Shown piece after piece: positions 9,806 through 19,190 of a stretch of DNA of 64,000 bases. The notes under the pieces are model-generated. The model was not told where the DNA came from. It saw only the letters and a program-made list of their open reading frames with translations, and did no database searches. A program made the translations under genes and the position numbers. Each line of letters opens with the position of its first letter. Position 1 is the first letter of the stretch. Origin of the DNA: JBBEAM01 sp942491105 (GTDB lineage Bacteria; Pseudomonadota; Alphaproteobacteria; Kiloniellales; DSM-21159); NCBI GenBank assembly GCA_942491105.1, contig CALNZX010000001.1, positions 1-64,000 on the forward strand. The letters run 5' to 3'.

Positions 9806-12800
9806 GCAGCCGCTCTCCCTCGGGATCGAAGAATACCGGTGAGGCAATGGTGCACTTCACCGTCTTGCCGCCCTCCAGCGGCGCGAAGATTGTCTGCCCC
9901 TGCTTGCCCAGGCCGCCCTTGACCAGGGCGAGGGCGATGGAATGGCCGCAGTTGGGGCTCCAGTAGCTGGAGGAGACATGGCCGACCATCTCCATCGGCG
10001 GCTGGTCCTTCAACCGCTCGACGAGCTGCGCGCCCTCGGGCAGCACCTCCTGGGGATCCTCGGTCAGAATGCCGACCATCTGCTTGCGGTTCGGGTCCTC
10101 CATGTCGCTGCGATAGAGCGAGCGCTTGCCGATGAAGTCCTTCTTCTTGGAGATGATCCAGTCCATGCCCAGATCGCGCGGATTGACCGACCCGTCGGTT
10201 TCCTGCCCGACGATGATAAAGCCCTTTTCGGCGCGCAGCACGTGCATGGTCTCGGTGCCGAAGGGGGTGATGCCGAACTTTTCCCCGGCGGTCATCAGCT
10301 CTTGCCAGAGCGCCAGGCCATAGGAGGCGGGCACGTTGATTTCGTAGCCGGGCTCACCGGTGAAGGAGACGCGGAACAGCCGCGACTGGATGCCGGCGAC
10401 CTCGCCTTCGGTCATCGACATGTGCGGCAGATTGTTGGACGACAGCTCGATGCTGGTCATCTCCGACAGCAGGTTCCGGGCGTTCGGCCCGGCGATCGAG
10501 ATGGTGGCGTACTGCTCGGTGACCGAGGTCAGATAGACCTTGAGCTCGGGCCACTCGCACTGCAGCCAGTTTTCCAAGTGTGCCATCACCGGCGCCGCGT
10601 TGCCGGTGGTGGTGTGCATCAGATAATGGTTCTCGCCGATGCGCGCGGTCACGCCGTCGTCGCTGACCATGCCGTCCTCGCCCAGCATCAAGCCGTAGCG
10701 GCAGCGCCCAATCTCCAGCTTCGACCAGGCGTTGGTGTAGATGCGGTTGAGGAACTCGGCGGCATCCGGCCCCTGGATGTCGATCTTACCCAGGGTCGAG
10801 GCGTCCATGATGCCGAGGGATTTGCGCACCGCCAGGCATTCGCGCTTGACCGCGGCGTGCATGTCCTCGCCGGCCCGCGGGTAGTACCAGGCGCGCTTCC
10901 ACTGGCCGACATCCTCGAAGGCGGCGCCGTTGCGCTCGTGCCAGGCATGGATCGGCGTGGTGCGGACGGGATCGAGCAGGTCATCGACATCGCGCCCGGC
11001 GAAGGCGCCGAAGGTGGTCGGCGAGAAGGGCGGGCGGAAGGTGGTGACCCCCACCTCGGGCAGCGTCTTGCCAAAGTGTTCGGCGACGATGCCGATGGCA
11101 TTGACGTTGCCGGTCTTGCCCTGGTCGGTGCCCATGCCGGTGGTGGTGTAGCGCTTGACGTGCTCGATCGAACGGTAGCCTTCGCGCAGCGCCAGCTTGA
11201 TATCGGCGGCGGTGACGTCGTTCTGCTGATCGATGAAGTGCTTGCCGCCCTGGCCCAGGGGCTGGGTCGAGGGGACGCAGTAGATGAAGCGCGCGGGCAG
11301 GAAGCTCGCGGTGTCGTCGCATTTCGGGACCGGCTTCTTGCGGCCTTTGGGCTTGTGCCCCAATGCGGCGGCGGCCGCGGCACCGGCCTTGTCGCCCTGG
11401 GCCAGACAGGCCTTGAGATCGAAGGCGCCGTTCGCCGAACCGGCGACGCTCTGCGCCTTCTGCATCGACTCGCCCGGCACGAAGCAGTCGTGGGTTTCGT
11501 CCCACTTCAGCGTGCCCTTGGATTGGCAGAACAGGTGCACCGAAGGCGACCAGCCGCCGGAGTTCAGCACCAGATCGCAGTCGATGGTGTAGGGCGCGGC
11601 GGTCACGATCTCGCCGCTGATCTTCAGCGGCGCGACCTGAACGCCGGTCACACGCTTGCCGCCGCTGGTCCCGACGATGGCGGAGTTGCCGACGACGTTG
11701 AGTCCCAGCATCTCGGCCTCGTCGGTCAGCGGGCCTTCGGGCCTTTCGCGCAGATCGACCACCGCGGCGATCTTGACGCCCGCCTTGTGCAGCGCGATGG
11801 CGCTGGCGTAAGCGCCGTCGTTGCCGGTGAAGAGTACGGCGCTGTGCCCTGGCTTGACGCCAAAGCGGCCGATGTAGGTCTGAGCCGCCGAGGACAGCAT
11901 GATGCCGGGGCGGTCGTTGTCGCGGAACACCAGCGGCCGCTCGATGGCGCCGGTGGCCATGATGACGTGACCGGCGCGCACCTCCCAAAGCCGCTGCCGG
12001 GGCAGAAGGTCCGGGCGCTCGCTTTCGGGCAGGTGATCCGTGACCTTTTCCAGCAGGGTCACGAAGTTATGGTCGAAGTAGGCCGACGCGGCCGTGCGCT
12101 TGAGGATCCGCACATCGGGATAGCCGGCCAGTTCCTGTTCGGCGGCCGCCACCCAGTCCAGCGCCGCCATGCCGTCGATGCTGCGGTCGGGCTCGCCGAG
12201 AAGGCTGCCCCCCAGGGCGAAGTCCTGCTCGGCGAGAATGACGCGCGCGCCGCTGCGCGCGGCGCTCAGCGCCGCCGCCAGACCCGCCGGGCCGCCACCG
12301 ACAATCAGTACGTCGCAGTGCGCGAAGGTCTGATCGTAGGAGTCCGGATCGCGGGTGGTCGGCGCCTTGCCGAGGCCCGCCGCCTTGCGGATCAGGCGCT
12401 CATAGCCCATCCAGAAAGACGCCGGCCACATGAAGGTCTTGTAATAGAAGCCGGCGGGCAGGAAGCGCGAGAGCCTGGAATTGATCGCGCCGACATCGAA
12501 CTCCAGCGACGGCCAGCAGTTCTGCGCCGCCGCGCTCAAACCCGAATAGAGCTCGGTCTGAGTCGCGCGCATATTGGGGTCGGTGCGCGGGTTCTCGCCC
12601 AGTTGCAGGATCGCGTTAGGCTCTTCGACGCCGGCGGTAACGATGCCGCGCGGCCGATGATACTTGAAGCTGCGCCCGACGAAATGGATGCCGTTGGCGA
12701 GCAAGGCCGAGGCCAGAGTATCGCCGGCGTAGCCATGCAGGTTGCGGCCGTTGAAACGGAAGGACAGCGGTTTGCCACGATCGATCAGACCGCCTTCGGC

Positions 12801-12821
12801 GAGTCGAAATTCCTGCGCCAT
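9798..12821 (-). CDS. soxA: Sarcosine oxidase alpha subunit
   Basis: A 1007-residue protein, full length for TSox alpha. Order: a ferredoxin-like Fer2_4 region at 15-100 (RPRGIVTAGVEEPNA), an NAD-binding FAD-reductase fold from about 165 (VLIVGGGPAGLAAAL), a SoxA-specific centre, and a GcvT/tetrahydrofolate-binding half from about 620 to the end (SFTGEPGYEINVPASYG). It accepts electrons from the beta subunit and holds the folate that captures formaldehyde as methylene-THF. It sits 3 bases after soxD and overlaps soxG, so the four subunits are translated together. The antisense strand is also open for 962 codons, which is a GC-bias shadow and not a gene. Confidence 0.95.
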   Translation of the reverse strand: MAQEFRLAEGGLIDRGKPLSFRFNGRNLHGYAGDTLASALLANGIHFVGRSFKYHRPRGIVTAGVEEPNAILQLGENPRTDPNMRATQTELYSGLSAAAQNCWPSLEFDVGAINSRLSRFLPAGFYYKTFMWPASFWMGYERLIRKAAGLGKAPTTRDPDSYDQTFAHCDVLIVGGGPAGLAAALSAARSGARVILAEQDFALGGSLLGEPDRSIDGMAALDWVAAAEQELAGYPDVRILKRTAASAYFDHNFVTLLEKVTDHLPESERPDLLPRQRLWEVRAGHVIMATGAIERPLVFRDNDRPGIMLSSAAQTYIGRFGVKPGHSAVLFTGNDGAYASAIALHKAGVKIAAVVDLRERPEGPLTDEAEMLGLNVVGNSAIVGTSGGKRVTGVQVAPLKISGEIVTAAPYTIDCDLVLNSGGWSPSVHLFCQSKGTLKWDETHDCFVPGESMQKAQSVAGSANGAFDLKACLAQGDKAGAAAAAALGHKPKGRKKPVPKCDDTASFLPARFIYCVPSTQPLGQGGKHFIDQQNDVTAADIKLALREGYRSIEHVKRYTTTGMGTDQGKTGNVNAIGIVAEHFGKTLPEVGVTTFRPPFSPTTFGAFAGRDVDDLLDPVRTTPIHAWHERNGAAFEDVGQWKRAWYYPRAGEDMHAAVKRECLAVRKSLGIMDASTLGKIDIQGPDAAEFLNRIYTNAWSKLEIGRCRYGLMLGEDGMVSDDGVTARIGENHYLMHTTTGNAAPVMAHLENWLQCEWPELKVYLTSVTEQYATISIAGPNARNLLSEMTSIELSSNNLPHMSMTEGEVAGIQSRLFRVSFTGEPGYEINVPASYGLALWQELMTAGEKFGITPFGTETMHVLRAEKGFIIVGQETDGSVNPRDLGMDWIISKKKDFIGKRSLYRSDMEDPNRKQMVGILTEDPQEVLPEGAQLVERLKDQPPMEMVGHVSSSYWSPNCGHSIALALVKGGLGKQGQTIFAPLEGGKTVKCTIASPVFFDPEGERLRG

Positions 12822-12824
12822 AAC

Positions 12825-13118
12825 CTATAGGTACTCCCGCTTCTCGAGCTTCGGCGGCTTGGCGCCCATGGGGTAGACCGCGAGGATCTCGTAGGTGACG
12901 GTATCGCGCGCGATGTTGAACCAGCGCCGGGTGCCATGGGTGTGGCACCAGCGTTCCAACAGGATGCCCTTGGTGTTGGCCTTCATGAACAGATAGTCGG
13001 CCCACTCAGAATCGCTCAGCGCCTCGGGGTTCTTCGGCCGTTCGATATGGGCCTCGCCGCCGTAGCTGTATTCCACGTCGGGGCGCGGCTCGGTCCAGGG
13101 GTTGGGGATCAACAGCAT
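12825..13118 (-). CDS. soxD: Sarcosine oxidase delta subunit, zinc site degenerate
   Basis: A 97-residue protein with the family layout YGGEAH (19-24), DSEWADYLF and RRWFNIARDTVTYEI. In the Corynebacterium TSox structure the delta subunit binds zinc through Cys6, Cys9, His59 and Cys63. Here the same positions are Asn6, Thr9, His59 and Thr63 (NPWTEPR; CHTHGTRRWF), so three of the four ligands are gone while the rest is conserved. It probably keeps a structural role without zinc. It lies between soxB (15 bases) and soxA (3 bases). Confidence 0.92.
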   Translation of the reverse strand: MLLIPNPWTEPRPDVEYSYGGEAHIERPKNPEALSDSEWADYLFMKANTKGILLERWCHTHGTRRWFNIARDTVTYEILAVYPMGAKPPKLEKREYL

Positions 13119-13133
13119 GTCTGCGTCCTCGGG

Positions 13134-14387
13134 TCAGTGGGCCACGGCGGCGGCGCCGTGTTCGTCGACCAGAAAGCCGGTGACGAAGCGCTCGAGCGAA
13201 TAGGCCGCGTTGAGCGGATGCGGCGCATCCTTGGCGATGGTGTGGGCGAAGACATGGCCGGAGCCGGGCGTCGCCTTGAAGCCGCCGGTGCCCCAGCCGC
13301 AGTTGAGATAGAGGCCCTCGACCGGGGTCTTGGAGATGATCGGGCTGGCGTCGGGGCAGATATCGACGATGCCGCCCCACTGGCGCAGCATGCGCAGCCG
13401 CCGGAACATCGGAAACAGCTCGCAGATCGCCGCCAGGGTTTCCTCGGTAATCTGGAAGGAGCCGCGCTGGCCGTAGCCGATGTAGGGATCGGCGCCGGCG
13501 CCGACCACCATCTCGCCCTTGTCGGACTGGCTGATATAGGCGTGCACCGCGCTCGACATGACCACGCAGTCGAGCATCGGCTTGACCGGCTCGCTGACCA
13601 GGGCCTGCAGCGGCTGGCTGCTGACCGGCAGGCGGAAGCCGGCGAGATTGGCCAGCACCGAGGCGTGACCGGCCGGCACCAGGCCGACCTTCTTGGCCTT
13701 GATCGTGCCCTTGGCGGTGCGCACGCCGGCGATGCGGCCCTGTTCGATCACGAAGCCCTCGACCGGGCACTGCTGGATGATATCCACCCCCAGGGCGTCG
13801 GCGGCGCGGGCGTAGCCCCAGGCGACGGCGTCGTGACGGGCCGTTCCGCCGCGCCGCTGCAAGGAGCCACCGAGTACCGGGTAGCGCCCATTCTCGCGCA
13901 GATCGATGACCGGACAGAACTCCTTGATCTGCTTCGGCGTGAGGAATTCGGAATCCACCGCGTTGAGGCGGTTGGCGTTGATCCGGCGGGAAAGCTCGCG
14001 CAGGTCGTGCTGATTGTGGGCCAGATTGAGCACGCCGCGCTGGCTGAACATCACGTTGTAGTTCAGCTCCCGGCTCATGCCCTCCCACAGCTTCAGGGAG
14101 TGCTCGTAGAGCGCCGCGCTTTGATCCCAGAGGTAGTTGGAGCGCACGATGGTGGTGTTGCGGCCGGTGTTGCCGCCGCCGATCCAGCCGCGCTCGATCA
14201 CCGCGACATTGCGGATCCCGTGTTCCTTGGCCAGGTAGTAGGCGGTGACCAGGCCATGCCCGCCGCCGCCGACGATAATCGCGTCGTACTCAGCCTTTGG
14301 CTCCGGCGAACGCCAGGCTTCCGGCCAATCCTGGTGATAATTCAGCGCGTTGCGAACAAGGCTGAAGATCGAATAGCGCGCTTTCAT
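13134..14387 (-). CDS. soxB: Sarcosine oxidase beta subunit
   Basis: A 417-residue DAO-family flavoprotein with IIVGGGGHGL at 37-46. The ARHDAVAWGYAR segment contains His185, matching the histidine that covalently holds FMN in TSox beta. This is the catalytic subunit that oxidises the N-methyl group of sarcosine to glycine plus a C1 unit. It is the first gene of the minus-strand soxBDAG operon and is divergent from the GbdR-like regulator across a 244-base promoter region, which suggests direct control by that regulator. Confidence 0.94.
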   Translation of the reverse strand: MKARYSIFSLVRNALNYHQDWPEAWRSPEPKAEYDAIIVGGGGHGLVTAYYLAKEHGIRNVAVIERGWIGGGNTGRNTTIVRSNYLWDQSAALYEHSLKLWEGMSRELNYNVMFSQRGVLNLAHNQHDLRELSRRINANRLNAVDSEFLTPKQIKEFCPVIDLRENGRYPVLGGSLQRRGGTARHDAVAWGYARAADALGVDIIQQCPVEGFVIEQGRIAGVRTAKGTIKAKKVGLVPAGHASVLANLAGFRLPVSSQPLQALVSEPVKPMLDCVVMSSAVHAYISQSDKGEMVVGAGADPYIGYGQRGSFQITEETLAAICELFPMFRRLRMLRQWGGIVDICPDASPIISKTPVEGLYLNCGWGTGGFKATPGSGHVFAHTIAKDAPHPLNAAYSLERFVTGFLVDEHGAAAVAH

Positions 14388-14559
14388 GGACTGCCAGCCA
14401 CCCTTGTCAGTTGCCGCCGCATGGTGTCAGCAGGCGCTCGGTTTTGCAACGCGTAGACGTGTCGCAGACGCAGCAAAGTATATGCGCCGCAGGCTGCTGA
14501 AAAGGCGCTTTCAGCGCGGCCCGCGCTTGTGTTTTCCCGGCAGGAAATTTTCAAATCGC

Positions 14560-14579
14560 GACACGCCAAGATTTGTGTC
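14560..14579. promoter_or_regulatory. Inverted repeat GACAC-N10-GTGTC in the soxB/regulator promoter region
   Basis: Two perfect 5-base arms, 14560-14564 and 14575-14579, lie between the divergent soxB and AraC-type regulator genes, 53 bases before the regulator ATG. A centre-to-centre spacing of 15 bases is compatible with a dimeric regulator. No second copy was found to confirm it, so this is a candidate operator only. Confidence 0.3.
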
Positions 14580-14631
14580 ACATTCCCGCTCACGCCGAAA
14601 AATCCGGCGCGATTCGCTTGAGGGATGGCGG

Positions 14632-15645
14632 ATGTTGGGTTCTGCTCCGCGTGAGCTTCCGCAGAATATTGGCTTTGTGCTCGTTCCGGATTTCTCGATG
14701 ATCGCCTTCGTATCGGCGATCGAACCCCTGCGTCTGGCCAACAGAATCAAGGGGACGCCGCTCTATCGCTGGCGCGTCTTTTCTCAGGACGGCCAGACGG
14801 TTGCTGCCTCCAACGGGCTTATGATCACGCCGGAAGGCAATCTCGACGATGCCCTGAAATTCGATACCGTCGCGGTTTGCGCCGGCATCGACGTCCAGAA
14901 AGGTGCGACCAGGGAGGTGATCTCCTGGCTGCGCAAGCTCGACCGCAAGGGCGCCGACATCGGGGCGATCTGCACCGGCGCCTATCTGCTGGCGAAAGCC
15001 GGTCTGCTCGACGGCTACGAATGCACGATCCACTGGGAGAATATCGCGAGCTTCCTCGAGGAATTCCCCGACCTGCAGGTCACCAACGAGCTGTTCGAGA
15101 TCGACCGCCACCGCTTTACCTGCGCCGGCGGCACCGCTTCCCTCGACATGATGCTGAACGTCATCACCCTGCAGCACGGTCACGAGCTGGCGGCCAATGT
15201 CGCCGACCAGTTCATGCACGAGCGGATTCGCGATCAGCACGATCACCAGCGCATGTCACTGCCGGCCCGGCTCGGCGTGCGCCATCCCAAGCTGCTCAGC
15301 GTGATCGGCGTGATGGAGGAAAACCTCGAGGAGCCGCTGTCGCGCGGCAAATTGGCGACCCAGGCGGGACTGTCCACCCGCCAGCTCGAGCGGCTGTTCC
15401 GCAAGTACCTCAGCCGCTCCCCGGCGCGCTATTACCTGGAGCTGCGGCTCAACAAGGCGCGGCTGCTGCTGTTGCAGACCAACATGTCGGTGATCGACGT
15501 GGCGCTGGCCTGCGGCTTCGTCTCGGCCTCGCACTTTTCCAAGTGCTACCGCGACTACTTCGGCCGCACCCCGCGCAAGGAGCGCGGCCTGCCGGTGGGA
15601 GGCGAGCACGCCGCCGGTACCGGCGACAGCCCGCCGGTCGCCTAA
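14632..15645 (+). CDS. GATase1-AraC transcriptional regulator, GbdR-like
   Basis: A 337-residue protein. The N-terminal DJ-1/PfpI-like domain (about 10-180) has VPDFSMIAFVSAIEPLR and a cysteine elbow, AICTGAYLLAKAGLL. The C-terminal AraC HTH pair (about 235-325) has LSTRQLERLFRKYL and VALACGFVSASHFSKCYR. The ATG at 14632 has AGGGA about 9 bases upstream, while the longer frame from 14386 is basic junk. In Pseudomonas the same architecture is found in GbdR (betaine, dimethylglycine) and SouR (sarcosine). Being divergent from soxBDAG, it most likely activates sarcosine/dimethylglycine catabolism in response to a methylated glycine. Confidence 0.88.
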   Translation: MLGSAPRELPQNIGFVLVPDFSMIAFVSAIEPLRLANRIKGTPLYRWRVFSQDGQTVAASNGLMITPEGNLDDALKFDTVAVCAGIDVQKGATREVISWLRKLDRKGADIGAICTGAYLLAKAGLLDGYECTIHWENIASFLEEFPDLQVTNELFEIDRHRFTCAGGTASLDMMLNVITLQHGHELAANVADQFMHERIRDQHDHQRMSLPARLGVRHPKLLSVIGVMEENLEEPLSRGKLATQAGLSTRQLERLFRKYLSRSPARYYLELRLNKARLLLLQTNMSVIDVALACGFVSASHFSKCYRDYFGRTPRKERGLPVGGEHAAGTGDSPPVA

Positions 15646-15657
15646 CCCGGAGTTTCG

Positions 15658-16596
15658 CTAATCGATATCGCGGGTCAGCTTGAAGCCCTTGCCGCCTGAA
15701 TTCAGCGTGAACTCACCATCCTGTACGGCGTAGGCCCAGGCGGCCGAGCGGCGCATCCCGCCGAGCGGGTAGAGGTGCATCTTGACGATGCCGCAGTTGG
15801 GATCCTCGGCCTTGTAGCGGGCCAGATCGAGCACCAGTTTGTCCGGCGCGTTGACGGTCATCAGCTTGGCGACGTTGCGCGCCTGCTTGAGCAGGAAGTT
15901 CATCGAGGGGCCGATGCCACAGTTCTTGGCGTGGGTGATCAGGGTCTTCAGGGTCGCCAGGCCGGGCACGCCGATATGCACCGGCAGCCTGTTGCCCTCG
16001 GCCTGGATCGCCCGGTCCCAATCGATGATCGGCTGGGATTCGAAAACGAACTGCGTGGCGATGTAGAACTCGGCGTCGCTGCGTTCGGCCAGATCGTTCT
16101 TCCATTTCAGGGCGTCGCGGATCAGTTCGTCGGAGATGTCGGGGCTGCCTTCCGGATGGCCGGCAACGCCGATCTTCTTGATGCCATGCTTTTCGAACAG
16201 GCCGGTTTCCAGCAGCTCCATGGAGGAGGTATAGGGACCGAGAGGCTCGGGCACCGCGCCGGCCAAGGCGACCACCTGGGTGATGCCGACCTCGCCCTGC
16301 AGCCGGGTCAGGTAGTCTTCGAAGTCCTGTTTGCTGGGGATCGAGCGGGCGGCGAAATGCGGCGCCGGGTCGAAGCCTTCCTCCTTCAGCCGCTTGGCGG
16401 TCTTGACCGTATCGGCGAAGTCGGAGCCGGGCAGGAAGGTCACGGCGACCGTGGTGCCGGCGCGCAGCATCTCGCGGTAGGACGCGGTTTTCTCCGAGGC
16501 GCCGGGCGTGGTCTCGATCGTGAAGCCTTTCACGAAGTCGATAACGCGCTGTTCGTCGGCGATCTGCGTGGCGGGCGAGGAAGGAGTGTCGGTCAT
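15658..16596 (-). CDS. metF: Methylenetetrahydrofolate reductase (MetF family)
   Basis: A 312-residue TIM-barrel protein. FTIETTPGA near residue 22, VTFLPGS, PHFAARSIPS, GVAGHPEGSP (about 155-165) and ATQFVFES match the COG0685/MTHFR flavin barrel, with the usual length. MTDTPSS at 16596 is chosen because the upstream frame is an arginine-rich non-coding extension. It reduces 5,10-methylene-THF to 5-methyl-THF. Next to sarcosine oxidase, which makes methylene-THF, it can send that carbon to methionine synthesis. Its stop is 12 bases from the convergent regulator gene. Confidence 0.85.
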   Translation of the reverse strand: MTDTPSSPATQIADEQRVIDFVKGFTIETTPGASEKTASYREMLRAGTTVAVTFLPGSDFADTVKTAKRLKEEGFDPAPHFAARSIPSKQDFEDYLTRLQGEVGITQVVALAGAVPEPLGPYTSSMELLETGLFEKHGIKKIGVAGHPEGSPDISDELIRDALKWKNDLAERSDAEFYIATQFVFESQPIIDWDRAIQAEGNRLPVHIGVPGLATLKTLITHAKNCGIGPSMNFLLKQARNVAKLMTVNAPDKLVLDLARYKAEDPNCGIVKMHLYPLGGMRRSAAWAYAVQDGEFTLNSGGKGFKLTRDID

Positions 16597-16770
16597 ATCC
16601 AAAGCTATAGGGACGAGGGCGGGCAAGGCTCTGCCGCCGCGACGACGCCGCGTGGCCATTTCGCGACAAAGCCGTCGTTTCGCGGTTTCGCCGCGGGCTT
16701 GCGCCGCGCGCCAAAGCTTGCGAAAAATCGCGGCGGGCCGTCCCATTCTGGCACAGGAAAGCAGCACGGC

Positions 16771-17736
16771 ATGACTCTACTTGGCGATTGCCTGCCGGTG
16801 ATCGATTTTCGCGGGTTTCATGACGGCGGCGGCAAGGCCGCGCTGGCGGCCGCGTTGACGCGCGCCTGCGAGGAGGTCGGCTTCTTCTACCTGAGCGGAC
16901 ATGGCGTGCCCCAGGCGCTCTGCGACGAGGGCCTGGCGCAGACCAAGCGCTTCTTCGATCAAGCGGCGGCGGAAAAGAACGCCCTGCACATCTCCAAGTC
17001 GCCGGTGCATCGCGGCTACTTTCCCGTCTTCGAGGAGGCGACGGACCCGGGGATGGGCAGGGGGGATCTCAAGGAGGGCTTCGACCTGGCCCGCGATCTG
17101 CCGCCCGACGACCCCGCGGTGCGCGCCGGCAAGCCGCTGCATGGCCCCAACGTCTGGCCGGAGAACCTGCCCGGCTTCCGCCCGGCGATCGAGGCCTACT
17201 TCGCCGAGATGCGCCGCCTCGCCGAGGACTTGATGGCGGGCTTCGCCCTCGGGCTGGGCCTGGAGGAGGATTTCTTCGCCGACAAGATCGACCAGCCCCT
17301 GGCCCAGCTGCGCCTGCTGCACTATCCGCCCCAGGCCGCCACGCCGGAGGCCGAGACCATCGGCTGCGGCACCCATAGCGACTATGGCTGCCTGACCATT
17401 CTCAATCAGGACGACAAGGGCGGTCTGATCGTGCGGGCGCGCAGCGGCGGCTGGATCGAGGTGCCACCGCTGCCCGGCGCCTTCGTGGTCAACATCGGCG
17501 ACCAGATGGCGCGCTGGACCAATGGCCGCTTCGCGGCGACGCCGCACCGGGTGATCAACCGCAGCGGCCAGGAACGCTATTCCATGCCCTTCTTCTTCGA
17601 TCCCAACTTCGACACGTTGGTCGAGTGCCTGCCGGGCTGCCTGCTGCCGGGACAGAACCCGCGCTTCGCGCCGGTGCTGGCGGGCGAGTACCTGATCGGC
17701 CGCTACAACGACACCTTCGCCTACCGCAAGACATGA
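16771..17736 (+). CDS. Fe(II)/2-oxoglutarate oxygenase, isopenicillin N synthase family
   Basis: A 321-residue protein with the DIOX_N region (EEVGFFYLSGHGVP, 35-48) and a C-terminal 2OG-FeII_Oxy jelly roll. Metal ligands are His202 and Asp204 (GTHSDYG) and His259 (TPHRV). The Arg269-x-Ser271 pair (RYSMPFFFDP) binds the 2-oxoglutarate carboxylate. It overlaps the next amidase by ATGA, so the two are translationally coupled. The family hydroxylates or oxidatively cleaves small molecules; ring or N-dealkylation followed by amide hydrolysis is a possible pairing but the substrate is unknown. Confidence 0.85.
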   Translation: MTLLGDCLPVIDFRGFHDGGGKAALAAALTRACEEVGFFYLSGHGVPQALCDEGLAQTKRFFDQAAAEKNALHISKSPVHRGYFPVFEEATDPGMGRGDLKEGFDLARDLPPDDPAVRAGKPLHGPNVWPENLPGFRPAIEAYFAEMRRLAEDLMAGFALGLGLEEDFFADKIDQPLAQLRLLHYPPQAATPEAETIGCGTHSDYGCLTILNQDDKGGLIVRARSGGWIEVPPLPGAFVVNIGDQMARWTNGRFAATPHRVINRSGQERYSMPFFFDPNFDTLVECLPGCLLPGQNPRFAPVLAGEYLIGRYNDTFAYRKT

Positions 17737-19190
17737 GCGCTCCCGAGCTCTGTTATCTCGGGGCGCGGGAGGTGCTGGCCGCCTTCCGTTCCGGGGCGCT
17801 CTCGCCGGTCGCCTATCTCGAGGCGCTGATCGCCCGCAGCGAAGCCGTAAATCCCAAGATCAACGCCTGGACCTACACCTATTGGGAGCGGGCGCGCGAG
17901 GAGGCCAGGCAGGCCGAGGCCCGCTATCTCGGCCAGGGCAACGCGCCGCGCCCGCTGGAGGGCCTGCCGGTGGCGATCAAGGACGGCCACGCGGTGGCCA
18001 ATGAGATCACCACCCAAGGCTCCAAGCTCTACAAGGCCAAGGTCTATCCCTTCGATGCGCCCTACGTCGCGCGCATCCGCGCCGCCGGCGGGATCTTCCA
18101 CGCCAGGACCACAACGCCGGAGTTCGCGGCGGCGCCGATCTGCCACTCGCCGCTCTGGGGCGTGACGCGCAATCCCTGGAACCTGGAGAAGACTCCAGGC
18201 GGCTCGGGGGGCGGGGCCGGGGCGGCGCTGGCCGCCGGCATGGTGCCGCTCTGCGACGGCGGCGACTACGCAGGCTCGATCCGCATCCCGGCGGCGCTCA
18301 ACGGCCTTGTCGGCTATCGCCCGCCCTACGGGCGCGTACCCAGTGCCGGCGCCTGGCTGTGGAACGGCTGGAGCTCCAAGGGGCCGCTGGCGCGCTCCGT
18401 TGGCGACTGCGCGCTGCTCTACAACCTCATCGCCGGGCAGGACCCGCGCGACCTGACCACGGTGCCGGGCCATCCCAACCTGCCGGAGTCCTTCGAGGCC
18501 ATCGAGGGCTGGCGGGTGGCGGTCAGCGAGGATCTTGGCTTGTTCAAGGTCGAACCGGAGATCCGCGCGGCCTTCCGCGAGGCGGTCAAGGCCTTCGCCG
18601 AGCTGGGCTGTGCGGTCGAGGAGGTGGAGATCCCCTGGACCATGGAGCGCGAGTACGAGGCGGTGATCAGCAGCTACAAGCGCGACGGCGAGGAACTGGA
18701 CAGGAGCCTCACCGAGGAGAACAAGCCGCTGGTCTCCAGCCACCTGCGCGACATCAATGAGTGGGAGCCGGAGCGCGGCCACATGACGGTCGAGGCGGTC
18801 AACGAGGTCCGCGCCGGGATGTGGGAGACCCTGCGCGAGGTCTTCGGCCGCTGCGAGGTGCTGCTGACCCCAACCACCGGCACGACCCAACTCGCCGCCG
18901 ATATCGACCTGCTGAAGGACGAGGTGGTCATCGAGGGAGCGAAGGTCGATTCCGTGATGGGCTGGTCGCTCTGCTGGCCCTTCAACATGCTGGAGCGGCT
19001 GCCGGCGATCTCGGTGCCCATGGGCCGCGCATCGAACGGCGTGCCGATTGGCCTGCAGATTATCGGCAAACCCTACGACGACCTCTCGGTGTTCCGCGCC
19101 GCCGCCGCCTTCGAGGCGGCCCAGCCTTTTGGAGGAGCGGCCGTTGCTTTAAGCAGCCTCAGTCGATCTCGCTGCCCGGCGCCAGGGTGA
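17733..19190 (+). CDS. Amidase signature family hydrolase
   Basis: A 485-residue protein with all three catalytic elements of the Ser-cisSer-Lys triad: Lys in LPVAIKDG, the cis-Ser in TPGGSGGGAG, and the nucleophile Ser 24 residues later in DYAGSIRIPA. It hydrolyses a carboxamide. The start at 17733 overlaps the oxygenase stop, indicating a two-gene operon. Its last 32 bases overlap the convergent ferredoxin gene. The end, after PFGGAAVALSSL, is unusual (SRSRCPAPG) and may be a slightly extended or shifted C-terminus. Confidence 0.87.
   Translation: MSAPELCYLGAREVLAAFRSGALSPVAYLEALIARSEAVNPKINAWTYTYWERAREEARQAEARYLGQGNAPRPLEGLPVAIKDGHAVANEITTQGSKLYKAKVYPFDAPYVARIRAAGGIFHARTTTPEFAAAPICHSPLWGVTRNPWNLEKTPGGSGGGAGAALAAGMVPLCDGGDYAGSIRIPAALNGLVGYRPPYGRVPSAGAWLWNGWSSKGPLARSVGDCALLYNLIAGQDPRDLTTVPGHPNLPESFEAIEGWRVAVSEDLGLFKVEPEIRAAFREAVKAFAELGCAVEEVEIPWTMEREYEAVISSYKRDGEELDRSLTEENKPLVSSHLRDINEWEPERGHMTVEAVNEVRAGMWETLREVFGRCEVLLTPTTGTTQLAADIDLLKDEVVIEGAKVDSVMGWSLCWPFNMLERLPAISVPMGRASNGVPIGLQIIGKPYDDLSVFRAAAAFEAAQPFGGAAVALSSLSRSRCPAPG

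Noticed and set aside
9942..12830. 962-codon open frame on the plus strand opposite soxA
   Set aside because: It mirrors soxA exactly, and its translation is rich in Arg/Gly/Ala/Leu/Asp as expected from antisense of GC-rich codons; it shows no domain. It is a shadow.
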